Shown: piece after piece, positions 40,095 through 50,096 of the stretch
How positions within the stretch are numbered: the stretch's first letter is position 1
Layout: each line of letters begins with the position of its first letter
Assembly: GCA_039680175.1 (NCBI GenBank)
Contig: JBDKTO010000045.1
Coordinates: forward strand, 69,671-133,670
DNA from: Veillonellales bacterium
GTDB lineage: Bacteria; Bacillota; Negativicutes; JAAYSF01
Length of the DNA stretch: 64,000 nt
Reading direction: 5' to 3'
Made by a program: the position numbers and the translations under genes
The notes under the pieces: model-generated
Told to the model about the DNA's origin: nothing
Database searches by the model: none
Seen by the model: only the letters and a program-made list of their open reading frames with translations

Positions 40095-40766
40095 TCAGCC
40101 TACTAAGTCCTGTTTTACCTTTTCGACACCCAGCCGATCTATCATTCTGCCCATCCGTTCATATTTATTTGCATTCTCTTTATAATAACTGACAATTTTA
40201 TCGGCCAGAACCATCACTTCATCCGCTGTTAAATTTTGTGCCAATACATCAGCAATTCTTGGCTTGATGCCGGCATTGCCGCCAATCATTACCGTAAACC
40301 CTTTGGGAGTGCCCATGATGCCCAAATCTTTTACTGCCGGCTCGGTACAGGAATTCATACAGCCGCAAACTGCAATTTTAAATTTAGAAGGTAACGGTAT
40401 GCCATGGTATTTCTCATCCAGCTTAAGCCCTAACGACACTGCATCTTGCTGAGCTAATTTGCAAAAATGAGTAGACGGGCAAATTTTTATACTGCGGACA
40501 CACAAGCCAGCAGCCGCACCTTTATTCATTCCCAGTTCATCCCAAACCCGATCAATTTCCTCCGGTTTAATACCAACGATTGCAATGCGCTGCGCCGTCG
40601 TAAGTTTTAAGGCTTTAGCCTGATATTTTTCGGCAACATCCGCAATTTTACGGAGAAAATTGGGATCAAAGATAATACCTCCGGGAATATGGGGAACAAC
40701 TGCATATGTTTCTCTATCCCGTTGTAAAATAGCGCCTTTATCTAATAAATCTGTTTTCCGTTCCAT
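40095..40766 (-). CDS. Small sulfite/nitrite reductase-like siroheme-[4Fe-4S] protein
   Basis: The 223-residue protein carries the siroheme/[4Fe-4S] ligand pattern CPSTHFC (C96, C102) and CMNSC (C136, C140), preceded by a ferredoxin-like half domain (LKLTTAQRIAIVGI). This is about the size of the low-molecular-weight assimilatory-type sulfite reductase of anaerobes rather than full-length enzymes. Reaction (sulfite or nitrite reduction by six electrons) is inferred. Start ATG 40766 follows GGGGAGG; no partner reductase is adjacent. Confidence 0.8.
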   Translation of the reverse strand: MERKTDLLDKGAILQRDRETYAVVPHIPGGIIFDPNFLRKIADVAEKYQAKALKLTTAQRIAIVGIKPEEIDRVWDELGMNKGAAAGLCVRSIKICPSTHFCKLAQQDAVSLGLKLDEKYHGIPLPSKFKIAVCGCMNSCTEPAVKDLGIMGTPKGFTVMIGGNAGIKPRIADVLAQNLTADEVMVLADKIVSYYKENANKYERMGRMIDRLGVEKVKQDLVG

Positions 40767-40890
40767 ACCGTTTCCTCCCCAATTTATAAATATTATGTGA
40801 ATAGTAATTATTATTAAACATTGAGATGCAAAATCCTTCCTTCGAATATTATTCCACACTAGAAAAGAGCATTTTGGGTAACGTTTGCCT

Positions 40891-41022
40891 TTACAGCACA
40901 AAAGAAATAATCATAAGAATCAGGATGACTGCGGCAGCAACTCCGCCGATAATTAACGCTGTTCGATTGAGCTTATCCATATCCTGTTTGTGATATGCCC
41001 TTTTGCCGATTCCTTTACTCAC
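40891..41022 (-). CDS. Small single-span membrane protein, 43 residues
   Basis: A GTG start (41020-41022) sits nine bases after GGGAGG. The product has a basic N terminus (KGIGKRAYHKQDMDKLNR) and one hydrophobic helix (TALIIGGVAAAVILILMIIS) ending FVL. The strong ribosome site and the clean topology argue for a real gene. It lies upstream of the siroheme reductase gene on the same strand. I do not recognise a family. Confidence 0.65.
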   Translation of the reverse strand: MSKGIGKRAYHKQDMDKLNRTALIIGGVAAAVILILMIISFVL

Positions 41023-41118
41023 GTTTTTTAGCCTCCCAATATAAAATACCTTATTCTATTATTGTATAAATTTTCAAAAATTTCAAGACTTCTCGAGATT
41101 CTTCAAAAATTGTCCTGG

Positions 41119-41160
41119 GAAAAATTAAGTCCGTACCATTTTTCATGATACGGACTAATT
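41119..41160 (-). terminator. Terminator after the 635-residue glutamine synthetase gene
   Basis: On the minus strand AGTCCGTA pairs with TACGGACT and inner CAT with ATG around AAAAA; TTAATTTTT follows. It lies about 20 nt past the stop codon. Confidence 0.82.
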
Positions 41161-41179
41161 TAACAAGCTTATTGGAGCA

Positions 41180-43087
41180 TTAGCAAGTATGAATCATATT
41201 TTTCTTATACTCTACATATAACGCCTTTAACTCGTCAATTTTATCAGACATTTCAATCTGCAAATTCGATGCAGTTGCATAGTCACCAGCCTGAAGAGTT
41301 TCAACAATGCGAGTGAACAGACTCTTATCTGCAACCGTATCTTTGGCCAGATAAGTACGCACTGCTTGAATCTTATCCCAATTATACAAGTCAAAGTCTA
41401 CGGCACTTTCCGCATCATGCAAGCATTTACTATTTTTAACAATCACTAAATTTTCGGGAATAATCCGTTTCGCAAGTTCGGTCTTCCAACGAATCAGCGC
41501 ACCGGAAACAAAAGCATCAATAAGCTCCTGCCGCAGAATGTTGCCTGCTTTTAGAACTTCAACTTTGTCCGGATATTGTTTTAAGTGCTCCATGTTTTCC
41601 CAAACAGTAGCTACTGGTTTACCAAATAAACGGCTTCGTTCTTCCGCTGTGTAATCTTCAAATACGTCATGCTCGCTGCGATATGCACGATCAGTTTCCA
41701 AGTAGAATCCCGCTACACCCGGTTCTTTAGACAATTCTGCCAGAAGTTCTTCTGTTGTTTTACCTGATTCAATGGCAGCCTTTACCCCATCCAAAGCACT
41801 TAAATAAATTGCGGACAAAGCAACATACGTATTGGTATAAGGATTTGCAGCCCGCATTTCAAACCGAGTAGCCATCGGACTATTGGTGTCGCGAACTAAT
41901 CCAGCTAAAATCGTCCTATTACGGGAAGGTACTGCAGGCGAGTGGCCCAAAGATGTAACAATACATACAGGTGCCTCAAAACCAGGTTTTAAACGATTGA
42001 GAGAATCATTGGTTGCTGAGATAAACGGATTAATAACTTCGTAATTTTTCAACAGACCCATGATGGAACCATAGCCAACGGCACTGAGAAAATCTTTTTT
42101 CATATCAGACGGCGAGAACAGATTTACAACTTTACCGGATTTTAATTTGGCAGCAATACCAAAGTGAGTATGCTCGCCGCTGCCAGCAACACCAATAATC
42201 GGTTTTGCTTTAAAAGTAACATCCAGTCCATTGGCGCGGAAGACTTCTTTAACAACAATTCTGGCTTGCAATTCATTATCTGCAGTTTGAACACCGTTAG
42301 CAAATTTCCAGTCGATTTCCAACTGTTCCATAACATGACTTAAATGTCCGGACTCATCAATTTGTGCCTTAATACCGCCAACTTCTTTATGCCCCATTTC
42401 CGGTTCAAGTCCGTAATTTTGCAGCATTATAATAGTTTGTTCCAACGCAGTGCGAACTTCACCACGAGTACGTTGCCAGTATTGTTCCTGCATTACCTGA
42501 GACGCAGATAATTCTGCAACATCAGCTTTATCAGCCGGAGTTTTCACCCAAAATTCCAATTCGGTAGCCGAAGTAAAGATAATATCATCTATATCAGCCG
42601 TAGGGACATGATCTAATCCAGCAATTTTCGGTTGTTTTTTAAACAAAGTTAATAATTCGGATTTAATATAGGCCAAGCTCTCAGCCAAAATAGAACGGGA
42701 ATCTACCCGTAGACCATTGTGAACTAAAAAGCAGGGAATACGCAATGTACCAACGGGTTTACCGGTTGCCGCATCAATATGTTCATAATTATAATCAATA
42801 AACCAGTTCACTTCAGGATCAGCAATCATATCGACTTTAGCATTATTTAATGTAGCAATCCCGGTAAGCACTACTGACGATCCATCTGTCTGCACCGCAG
42901 TACCGGCAAAAAATCCAGCTATATCTTCAAGGAACAAATTAATTGGAATTTTTTCATCGGTATCATTACCTGCTAAATCTATCCCAACAAGAGATACAAA
43001 TTTAATTTCCGGGTGGTCTTTGAGTAAATTAACAATTTCTTCTTTGCTTGTCCCGGCTGAAATTACATACAATAAATCATTAATCAC
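41180..43087 (-). CDS. Glutamine synthetase, long (~635-residue) Firmicute-type
   Basis: The protein contains the glutamine synthetase catalytic motifs (FTSATELEFWV metal site; GSGEHTHFGIAAKL ATP-side; PSRNRTILAGL; TRFEMRAANP) but is longer than GSI (~450) and has an extended C-terminal helical tail (WDKIQAVRTYL...MSDKIDELKALYVEYKKN). Such long forms occur in Clostridia and Negativicutes. It makes glutamine from glutamate, ammonia and ATP, or acts on a related substrate. GTG start at 43087 follows GAGGTG; a longer frame exists. It follows the GSIII gene. Confidence 0.85.
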   Translation of the reverse strand: MINDLLYVISAGTSKEEIVNLLKDHPEIKFVSLVGIDLAGNDTDEKIPINLFLEDIAGFFAGTAVQTDGSSVVLTGIATLNNAKVDMIADPEVNWFIDYNYEHIDAATGKPVGTLRIPCFLVHNGLRVDSRSILAESLAYIKSELLTLFKKQPKIAGLDHVPTADIDDIIFTSATELEFWVKTPADKADVAELSASQVMQEQYWQRTRGEVRTALEQTIIMLQNYGLEPEMGHKEVGGIKAQIDESGHLSHVMEQLEIDWKFANGVQTADNELQARIVVKEVFRANGLDVTFKAKPIIGVAGSGEHTHFGIAAKLKSGKVVNLFSPSDMKKDFLSAVGYGSIMGLLKNYEVINPFISATNDSLNRLKPGFEAPVCIVTSLGHSPAVPSRNRTILAGLVRDTNSPMATRFEMRAANPYTNTYVALSAIYLSALDGVKAAIESGKTTEELLAELSKEPGVAGFYLETDRAYRSEHDVFEDYTAEERSRLFGKPVATVWENMEHLKQYPDKVEVLKAGNILRQELIDAFVSGALIRWKTELAKRIIPENLVIVKNSKCLHDAESAVDFDLYNWDKIQAVRTYLAKDTVADKSLFTRIVETLQAGDYATASNLQIEMSDKIDELKALYVEYKKNMIHTC

Positions 43088-43269
43088 ATAATTCACCTCA
43101 TTATTAATTTTTTGTATACATAGATTACACTTTATTGTATTCCACATTTAATATTTTTATCCTTCATAGGGCTATTTATCCAAGGCAAATAAACATGGCC
43201 CATATGACTTAAGAGGCTGTATAGTATAGGTTAAAAATCCCACACGATACAGCCCCTTTTTAATAAATC

Positions 43270-45351
43270 CTAAACATTAAATAACAGATCACCATAGGTA
43301 GGCATTGGCCATAGTTCTTTATCTACAATAGTTTCAAGCGTATCGGCAACTTCTCTTAACGCTGCCATTTTTTCAAACACATCAAATCTAAATACAGCAG
43401 CCTGCTCATAAGTATCTCCAGACGCTTTTGCAGCTTTCTCTACCGATTTCTCAAGAACAGCAGTCTTTTCCTTTAAGTCTGCAATCAGTGAAGCGGCTTC
43501 GGTTAACAGTTCAGTTTGCGCTGTTACGTCCGCGGCAATACCTGTTGCTTTAATTGTATTGATTGAAGCAGCAAGCTGGGTGGCAAATTTGATAACAGCC
43601 GGAAGTATTTGCCGCTTAGCCATTTCGATCATTGTTAAAGCTTCAATGTTAATCGTTTTAATGTAAGTTTCAAGTTCTATTTCATAATGGGATTCCATCT
43701 CGGCTCTGCTTAATACCCCATGTTTTTCCATGACTGACAAGTTCTTTTCACAAACTAATGCTTTTGCCGCTTCAACCGTAGTCTTGATATTGGGCAGGCC
43801 CCGCTTTTCAGCTTCAGCTACCCAATCATCGGAATAGCCGTTTCCGTTAAAGACTACCCTCTTATGCTTCGTTACGTATTCTTTAAGGATTGCTTTAATT
43901 TCAGCAGTTACATCCTTGGCCCTCTCTAAGCGATCAGCAACTTCGCTGAGGACTTCAGCTACGATAGTGTTTAAAACATAGTTCGGTGCAGCAATAGAAG
44001 CCGATGAGGGAACCATTCTAAATTCAAACTTATTTCCAGTAAAGGCAAAAGGAGATGTTCTATTTCTATCCGTTGCATCTTTAGGTAAAGCCGGCAATGT
44101 AGTAACACCGATTTCCATGAAGCCGCCATGCTTGGAGCTTGTAGCCCCACCGTTTTCTATTTGCTCTAAGATATCCTGCAGCTGTTCGCCTAAGAATATG
44201 GATACTATGGCCGGAGGAGCTTCATTAGCGCCCAGTCGGTGATCATTGCCCGGGTTTGCTGCTGATACCCGCAATAAATCTGCATATTCATCTACTGCTT
44301 TGATAACAGAGCATAAGAAAACTAAAAATTGTTTATTCTCGTGGGGAGTACGACCAGGATCAAGCAGGTTCATACCATCATCTGTTCCCATAGACCAATT
44401 ATTATGCTTACCGGAACCGTTAATACCGGCAAATGGTTTTTCATGCAATAAGCACACCAGATCATGCCTTAGCGCAATTTTTTTCATAAGCTCCATAGTA
44501 AGCTGGTTATGATCGGTTGCTATATTTGTAGTAGTGAATATTGGAGCTAACTCATGCTGTGCCGGAGCAACTTCGTTATGTTTAGTTTTGGCAGCTACTC
44601 CAAGTTTCCAAAGTTCCTCATCTAATTCCTTCATATAAGCAGAAATTCTATCTTTGATGGAACCAAAATAGTGATCTTCCAATTCCTGCCCTTTGGGCGG
44701 CATTGCACCAAATAGTGTTCTTCCTGTAAATATTAAATCTTTTCTTTGCTCAAAAGTTTTCTTATCAACAATAAAATATTCTTGCTCCGGACCGACAGTG
44801 GTAATAACCTTGCTAGTTGTTGTATTTCCAAGAGCTCTTAATACCCTCATTGCTTGCTTTGATAAAGCTTCCATGGAACGTAACAGCGGGGTTTTCTTGT
44901 CTAAAGCCTCACCTGTGTAGGAACAAAAAGCGGTGGGTATATACAATGAACCATCTTTGACAAATGCTGGTGAAGTACAATCCCAAGCCGTATAGCCTCT
45001 GGCCTCAAATGTAGCTCTAAGACCACCGGATGGAAAAGAAGAAGCGTCTGGTTCTCCCTTAATTAATTCTTTACCGGAAAATTCCATTATGGCTTTGCCA
45101 TCAGAAGTTGGTGATATAAACGCGTCATGTTTTTCAGCAGTTATACCAGTCAGCGGCTGGAACCAATGGGTAAAATGGGTTGCACCCTTTTCCACAGCCC
45201 AATCTTTCATCGCATTAGCTACTACATCGGCAATGGCTGTATCTAGAGAACGCCCCTCTTCAATTGTCTTCTTTAAAGCTTTATAGGCAGCTTTAGGAAG
45301 ACGCTCTTTCATTACAGCATCATTAAATACATTTGCCCCATAAATGGTCAT
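43270..45351 (-). CDS. glnN: Glutamine synthetase type III
   Basis: This 693-residue enzyme is the GSIII family: [16 protein letters not shown], the [16 protein letters not shown] metal/substrate motif, [27 protein letters not shown] and [31 protein letters not shown] forms dodecamers and assimilates ammonium. The start ATG 45351 lies eight bases after AAAGGGG. It lies upstream of the long synthetase on the same strand with about 180 nt between them, so shared control is possible but not shown. Confidence 0.94.
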   Translation of the reverse strand: MTIYGANVFNDAVMKERLPKAAYKALKKTIEEGRSLDTAIADVVANAMKDWAVEKGATHFTHWFQPLTGITAEKHDAFISPTSDGKAIMEFSGKELIKGEPDASSFPSGGLRATFEARGYTAWDCTSPAFVKDGSLYIPTAFCSYTGEALDKKTPLLRSMEALSKQAMRVLRALGNTTTSKVITTVGPEQEYFIVDKKTFEQRKDLIFTGRTLFGAMPPKGQELEDHYFGSIKDRISAYMKELDEELWKLGVAAKTKHNEVAPAQHELAPIFTTTNIATDHNQLTMELMKKIALRHDLVCLLHEKPFAGINGSGKHNNWSMGTDDGMNLLDPGRTPHENKQFLVFLCSVIKAVDEYADLLRVSAANPGNDHRLGANEAPPAIVSIFLGEQLQDILEQIENGGATSSKHGGFMEIGVTTLPALPKDATDRNRTSPFAFTGNKFEFRMVPSSASIAAPNYVLNTIVAEVLSEVADRLERAKDVTAEIKAILKEYVTKHKRVVFNGNGYSDDWVAEAEKRGLPNIKTTVEAAKALVCEKNLSVMEKHGVLSRAEMESHYEIELETYIKTINIEALTMIEMAKRQILPAVIKFATQLAASINTIKATGIAADVTAQTELLTEAASLIADLKEKTAVLEKSVEKAAKASGDTYEQAAVFRFDVFEKMAALREVADTLETIVDKELWPMPTYGDLLFNV

Positions 45352-45660
45352 CTTAAAAACCCCTTTCAATTTTTATAATTATCTAAATACTCAGAGATAA
45401 AATCCGTATAAGCCAATGTAAAATATTATAAAAAAATAGACTCCACCAATAATCTTTATAGGTGAAGTCATCATTGACTCATAAATATGTAATTCAATTT
45501 TATTATACCACAAAAATGTGTTTTGTCTAGATATTAAATTCATTATTTTGATATATACAACATTCCAACGAATTATTAAAATTTATATTTTTATTTTCAA
45601 TATTATGAAATTTATGCTAAAATAGTAAAAAGATACTAAAAATAAAGGAGGATTGAGTTT
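45352..45660. other. AT-rich divergent intergenic region between glnN and the asparaginase gene
   Basis: About 310 bases separate two divergent nitrogen-metabolism genes. The ribosome site GGAGG of the asparaginase gene is at the plus end and AAAGGGG of glnN at the minus end. Several TATTAT/TAAAAT-like hexamers exist, but no operator palindrome stands out. No GlnR/TnrA-type TGTNA-N7-TNACA site was recognised. Confidence 0.5.
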
Positions 45661-46743
45661 ATGAAAAAACGTTTTATTATCAGCTTGGCGATCATATGTC
45701 TAGTCTTGTTTAGTTTTCAGGTTGTCTTTGCCGCTGAAAATTCTATTGAAAAATTGCCCAATGTAAAAATCTTGGCAACCGGTGGTACTATTGCCGGTGC
45801 AGGCGCTACCAGTACAACTACTGTTGGCTACACAGCAGCCGTTGTACCAGTTGACAATCTAATCAACAATGTCCCCGAGTTAAAAAAGGTAGCAAATGTT
45901 AGCGGGGAACAAATCTCCCAAATTGCTAGTGAAAATATGACGAATCAAGTATGGTTAAAGCTGGCGAAACGAATTAATGAACTGCTTGCTTCCGATGATG
46001 TAGACGGAATTGTAATTACTCATGGTACTGATACCATTGAAGAAACTGCCTATTTCTTAAATCTGGTTGTTAAAAGCGAAAAACCAGTAGTCATCGTTGG
46101 TGCAATGCGCCCCCCTACCGCAATGAGTGCTGATGGCCCTATAAATCTTTACAATGCCGTTATCTTAGCTGGCAGCAAAGATGCTCAAGGCAAAGGCGTA
46201 ATGGTTTGCATGAATGATGTTATCAACGGCGCCCGCGAAGTTACTAAAACCAATACTTCTTTATTAGATACCTTCCGTGCTCCTGAACTGGGATACCTCG
46301 GATACATGCAAGATAATAAGCCGCATTTTTACAAACAATCCACCCGGAAACACACCACTCAAACTGAATTTGATATCACTGGTCTAACTGACTTGCCGAG
46401 AGTTGACATCGTGTACGGTTATGCCAATAACAGCCGTGTTATGCTGGATGCGGCAGTAGCGGCCGGTGCTAAAGGAATTGTTCATGCCGGCGTAGGCGAT
46501 GGCAGTCTGTTTACCGAAGTCAAAGAAGGGTTGATTGACGCTCAGAAAAAAGGCGTGGTTATCGTAAGAAGTTCCCGTGTCGGCAATGGTATCGTTGCCC
46601 GCAATGGGGAAGCCAACGATGATCAGCTACACTTTGTAGCCTCTGATACTTTAAATCCGCAAAAAGCCCGCATTTTATTAATGTTAGCCTTAACCAAAAC
46701 CACTGATCCTCTTGAAATCCAGAAAATGTTCTGGGAATACTAA
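45661..46743 (+). CDS. ansB: Type II L-asparaginase, secreted
   Basis: The 360-residue protein has a signal peptide (MKKRFIISLAIICLVLFSFQVVFAAE) and the two asparaginase motifs: ILATGGTIAG (catalytic Thr) and GIVITHGTDTIEETAYFL. Type II enzymes act outside the membrane and release ammonia from asparagine, which suits the neighbouring glutamine synthetases. Ribosome site GGAGG precedes the ATG. A terminator follows. Confidence 0.93.
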   Translation: MKKRFIISLAIICLVLFSFQVVFAAENSIEKLPNVKILATGGTIAGAGATSTTTVGYTAAVVPVDNLINNVPELKKVANVSGEQISQIASENMTNQVWLKLAKRINELLASDDVDGIVITHGTDTIEETAYFLNLVVKSEKPVVIVGAMRPPTAMSADGPINLYNAVILAGSKDAQGKGVMVCMNDVINGAREVTKTNTSLLDTFRAPELGYLGYMQDNKPHFYKQSTRKHTTQTEFDITGLTDLPRVDIVYGYANNSRVMLDAAVAAGAKGIVHAGVGDGSLFTEVKEGLIDAQKKGVVIVRSSRVGNGIVARNGEANDDQLHFVASDTLNPQKARILLMLALTKTTDPLEIQKMFWEY

Positions 46744-46755
46744 TCTTAATACACC

Positions 46756-46790
46756 AAGGGACGCAATTTACAAAAGTGCGTCCCTTTTCC
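46756..46790 (+). terminator. Terminator after the asparaginase gene
   Basis: AAGGGACGCA pairs with TGCGTCCCTT (10 bp) and is followed by TTCC/T-rich sequence on the plus strand. Confidence 0.85.
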
Positions 46791-46805
46791 TATTCTGTCA
46801 TTTTA

Positions 46806-47249
46806 TTATTGGGTTTTCGTTTCATCAAATCCCTGTGCCTGAACTACTACTGACTGAGGCTCCGGAGCCTTTAGCAATATATTAAAAGTATTATTTGTTT
46901 CATTTATTCCTCGTTTTGAAAAATATAACGTATTTACAACTGAATTATTGTTTTGAAGTTCAACTCTCATCCTAAATTGGTAATCTTTTGGAAAATTAAA
47001 TTCAAAAATTTGCCCTGATGATTGCGCTTCAACATACTGTTTTTCTCCCATACTCGAAACACAAACTCTATCAATTTTCTTGCCTAAAAACGGATATTGC
47101 CAAAAATAATCAGGATTTTCAATCGTCAAATTAACCGTCACCTTCACGAAGTCACTATCTGCCGCCGATGCAGCCGCAATTGGCAAAAACACAATTGTCA
47201 TACAGGTAAAAAGCAGCAATAGCATAAAATGTTTTTTTATTCTTGCCAT
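46806..47249 (-). CDS. Exported protein of unknown function, 147 residues
   Basis: A signal peptide is clear (MLLLLFTCMTIVFLPIAAASAAD). The mature part is beta-rich in appearance with polar and aromatic residues (NPDYFWQYPFLGKKIDRVCV...) and no motif I can name. Start ATG 47249 lies after AAGG and GGAGG. It converges with the asparaginase gene and ends within a few bases of its terminator region. No family assignment. Confidence 0.7.
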   Translation of the reverse strand: MARIKKHFMLLLLFTCMTIVFLPIAAASAADSDFVKVTVNLTIENPDYFWQYPFLGKKIDRVCVSSMGEKQYVEAQSSGQIFEFNFPKDYQFRMRVELQNNNSVVNTLYFSKRGINETNNTFNILLKAPEPQSVVVQAQGFDETKTQ

Positions 47250-47491
47250 ATAGAACACCTTCCTCCCAAAATAGTTATTTTACCAAATTTTACGCTACAA
47301 AGAAACCTAAACAAACTCCTTTTAATCCGAGCCAACTGGTCAAATACCAATTATTATATTTCGACAATAGGTAATCTTCTCCTGTATATTCCCACAAAAT
47401 AACTGAGAACCTTCCGAATAAACATGTAAATATAATACTTGCCCTGCATTAACCTGCTTATTGGGGAAATAATAAATTAAGGGGTGATATT

Positions 47492-47614
47492 ATGGGTGGC
47501 AAAAACCTTGATCAGTTCCAAGCCCGGCAAAAATCCAAAACTCAAAAAGTTGCAAAGACAGGAACTGAATTATCAAGGAATCCGACTGGCAACAAAAAAA
47601 CAAAAGCTGAGTAG
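47492..47614 (+). CDS. Small basic protein, 40 residues
   Basis: ATG is preceded by GGGGTGATATT. The product (MGGKNLDQFQARQKSKTQKV and onward, ending KKTKAE) is rich in K, Q, T and N, lacks hydrophobic segments and resembles small acid/basic spore-type peptides in composition only. A plus-strand terminator follows at 47649. I do not recognise a family; a spore-coat or SASP-like role is speculation. Confidence 0.6.
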   Translation: MGGKNLDQFQARQKSKTQKVAKTGTELSRNPTGNKKTKAE

Positions 47615-47964
47615 TAATTTATAAGCGCACACTAAAATTCGTGTATAGAACAATTGCAGCCACTGAGATAACTCATAAATGGCTGCAATTGTTTATCAGC
47701 AATTTTTCTCAACTTCCGAGCGGCTCCACAAGCAGGTCTATAATATCCTTTGCAGGATGACGTAAAAGCATTATATCATTCCTTACGATTTGTGTTGGTC
47801 AAATACCAAAATAGTCTGTCCATTTTGGTCAGCACAGAATTCTGCTTGGAACCAACAGCTATTATCCGCTTACAGGGATACATCTTTAAGATCGAATATA
47901 CCCACGATTCATAAAGTTTACCTATGGAAATACGCCTAAATGGCTCCTATTTTATGTACCAAAA
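47615..47964. other. Gene-free stretch before the 2-hydroxyacid dehydrogenase stop
   Basis: After the terminator at 47649-47696 I see no credible open frame. A palindromic TTGGT-CAAAT-ACCAA element is at 47796-47808 region, similar to the sequence at 47332-47350. The remainder looks like degraded intergenic DNA. Confidence 0.5.
47649..47696 (+). terminator. Terminator after the 40-residue protein gene
   Basis: AACAATTGCAGCCA (47649-47662) pairs with TGGCTGCAATTGTT (47680-47693), a 14-bp stem. A short T stretch follows. Confidence 0.75.
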
Positions 47965-48912
47965 CTATAATAACTGATTGAGCTTGCTTTCAGGCTCTTC
48001 CCCATTCTCTACACGTTTTATATTATTCACAAAGAAATCATATCTTTTTTTATGGAATTTACGGCCGTCAGGCATACCTGCCGTATGGGGAGTAAGTATC
48101 ACATTACTTAGATTCCGGAGCTCACTATCAATTGGAAGCGGTTCAGCTTCAAACACATCCAGGCATGCACCTGAAATATCCCTGTTTTTTAATGCATCTG
48201 TCAAGTCTCTCTCATTGACAATCCCGCCACGGGCTGTATTGATAAAAAGTGCGGTATTCTTCATTTTCTTGAATACTGCTTTGTTGATCAGCTGTTTGGT
48301 TTGCTGATTCAGAGGTACATGTACACTTACTATGTCCGCCACGCTTACAAGATTATCAAAATCCGTCATTTTCATGAAACCATCAGATTGTACAACGGCA
48401 TTTCTAGCATAAGCCAGCACGTTCATATCAAATGCCCTGCAAAACTCAGCTACTTTTTTACCGATGGAGCCCAAGCCGATAATCCCAATCGTTTTGCCCT
48501 TTAATTCGCTTCCTGTATAGTCCAATTGATTTTCATCTTTCCTGTTTTTCATGAAAGCATCAAGAAACGGTATATTTTTATAATAAGACAATATCAGTGC
48601 CATTACATGCTCGGCCACTGCCTGTGCATTCACCCCTGCAGCATTGGCCACCCAAATGCCGAGCTGCGTACAGGCATCGATATCTATATTATCATATCCT
48701 GCACCCGTCTGTACCAATTTTAATTTTTTTGCTATAGAAAGCAGGCTGCGGTTCACTTTAATATGTTCAGGTATGATTACCTGGCAATCTTCAATATGAT
48801 GCAACATTTCTTTTCCGGGTGGGACAATTACAATCTCCCAGTCCTCCGGAAAATAGCTTGCAATATTTGATTTTGAGGTCTCGGTAAAATAACCGACTAT
48901 GAGAATTTTCAT
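47965..48912 (-). CDS. D-isomer-specific 2-hydroxyacid dehydrogenase
   Basis: The 315-residue NAD-dependent enzyme has the Rossmann motif GKTIGIIGLGSIGKKVA, the catalytic arginine in INTARGGIVNE, glutamate in LDVFEAEPLP and histidine in LTPHTAG. It interconverts a 2-oxo acid and its D-2-hydroxy acid; exact substrate (phosphoglycerate, lactate, other) is unknown. It lacks the ACT domain of SerA. Start ATG 48912 behind AAGGTGGG. Confidence 0.88.
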   Translation of the reverse strand: MKILIVGYFTETSKSNIASYFPEDWEIVIVPPGKEMLHHIEDCQVIIPEHIKVNRSLLSIAKKLKLVQTGAGYDNIDIDACTQLGIWVANAAGVNAQAVAEHVMALILSYYKNIPFLDAFMKNRKDENQLDYTGSELKGKTIGIIGLGSIGKKVAEFCRAFDMNVLAYARNAVVQSDGFMKMTDFDNLVSVADIVSVHVPLNQQTKQLINKAVFKKMKNTALFINTARGGIVNERDLTDALKNRDISGACLDVFEAEPLPIDSELRNLSNVILTPHTAGMPDGRKFHKKRYDFFVNNIKRVENGEEPESKLNQLL

Positions 48913-49103
48913 TGCTAACCCACCTTTCATGTTCTATACCATGCTTCGAAGAAAAGCCCGGCCTCTTCTCCGCCATATACTGCGAGAAAAATCTCACAAT
49001 TTTTCATATTTTTCTACTTGTTATCATATACCTAGTCCTTCTTATTATCAAATACTACTGCTACATCGGAATCGAATTAGAAAATATGGCCAATGTATTA
49101 CGA

Positions 49104-49145
49104 AATAAAAAGTCAGCATTGTCTTATCCCAAAACAATGCTGACG
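49104..49145 (-). terminator. Terminator after the secreted hydrolase gene
   Basis: GTCAGCATTGT (49112-49122) pairs with ACAATGCTGAC (49134-49144); on the minus strand TTTTTATTT follows. Confidence 0.88.
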
Positions 49146-49181
49146 CACAAATAGTACAATAAATTAAGTTCTATCGTTAGC

Positions 49182-50096
49182 TTATTTTGCAAAACTGGAA
49201 ATAAAATTGGCATATTGGGAAAGTGCTTGAGGATGGCCTGCCAAATCAACATGTGTCATTCCAGGAACCTCAAGATAGGTCACATGATAGCCTTTCTCCC
49301 GCATTAACGATACGTATACATCGGAATGAACATTCTTATGTACCGCGAGATCAGCATCTCCGGCCGCAATAAAGTATGGAATTCTGGGTAGGTCATTGAT
49401 GAAATTCATCGGATCATGTTGCATAACCGCTTCTTCAACCGAGCAGTTATAATAATTGTAAGCACGATAAATGGTAGCGGCACAGTCAGGCCGTTCAGTG
49501 CAATGATAGGCAAGATTAGTGACAGGAGAGTTTAGAGCGACAGCAGTAAGCTTATGAGCGCCATACCGAGCATAATTCAAGGCACCCATCCCACCCATGC
49601 TGCGACCAAAAGCCACCAACGGAATACTATCGTCCAGTCCATATTTTTCATAAACGGCATCTAATACTTTATCAATCGTTTTGATTGTTTCAAAACTCAT
49701 CCAATTCCAAGGCCCGGAATAAGGCCGTACAACCAGTACGCCCCGCTCCCCAAGCATGGTATCCTGAAGCTCGGGTACTGTTTTATACCCGTGACCACTA
49801 TTCAATCCCTGGATATCAATGGCAACCTCCTTAACAGGCATAGTGCATTGTTTCTCATTGACCCAGGCATAACTTGACAGCGTGTCCACATTAATTGTAA
49901 AAACCTTGTGCAATTCTGCCTTAGTGGGTGTCTCGATCCTTTGCTGAGTCGAAATCAAATTGCTTTCCACAACACTATTCGCCTGGACCGTTACCTCGTG
50001 GGCTTCTGCTGTGTTAATAGATGAGCATTGCACAAGTACAGCCACACAAAGCAAGGCTAATACAGACGCAACCAATTTTGTTACAGTCCTTTTCAT
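49182..50096 (-). CDS. Exported alpha/beta hydrolase (prolyl-oligopeptidase-like esterase)
   Basis: The 304-residue protein has a signal peptide (KLVASVLALLCVAVLVQCSS, possibly a lipoprotein although Q precedes the cysteine), the nucleophile elbow FGRSMGGMGALNYA, an acid residue in AAGDADLAVH and histidine in VPGMTHVDLAGHP. It should hydrolyse esters or peptides outside the cytoplasm. Monocistronic, closed by a terminator. Confidence 0.83.
   Translation of the reverse strand: MKRTVTKLVASVLALLCVAVLVQCSSINTAEAHEVTVQANSVVESNLISTQQRIETPTKAELHKVFTINVDTLSSYAWVNEKQCTMPVKEVAIDIQGLNSGHGYKTVPELQDTMLGERGVLVVRPYSGPWNWMSFETIKTIDKVLDAVYEKYGLDDSIPLVAFGRSMGGMGALNYARYGAHKLTAVALNSPVTNLAYHCTERPDCAATIYRAYNYYNCSVEEAVMQHDPMNFINDLPRIPYFIAAGDADLAVHKNVHSDVYVSLMREKGYHVTYLEVPGMTHVDLAGHPQALSQYANFISSFAK

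Noticed and set aside
43211-43258. Inverted repeat GGCTGTAT/ATACAGCC downstream of glnN
   Set aside because: The loop is long and the T-run is on the strand opposite to the gene; not a convincing terminator for either direction.
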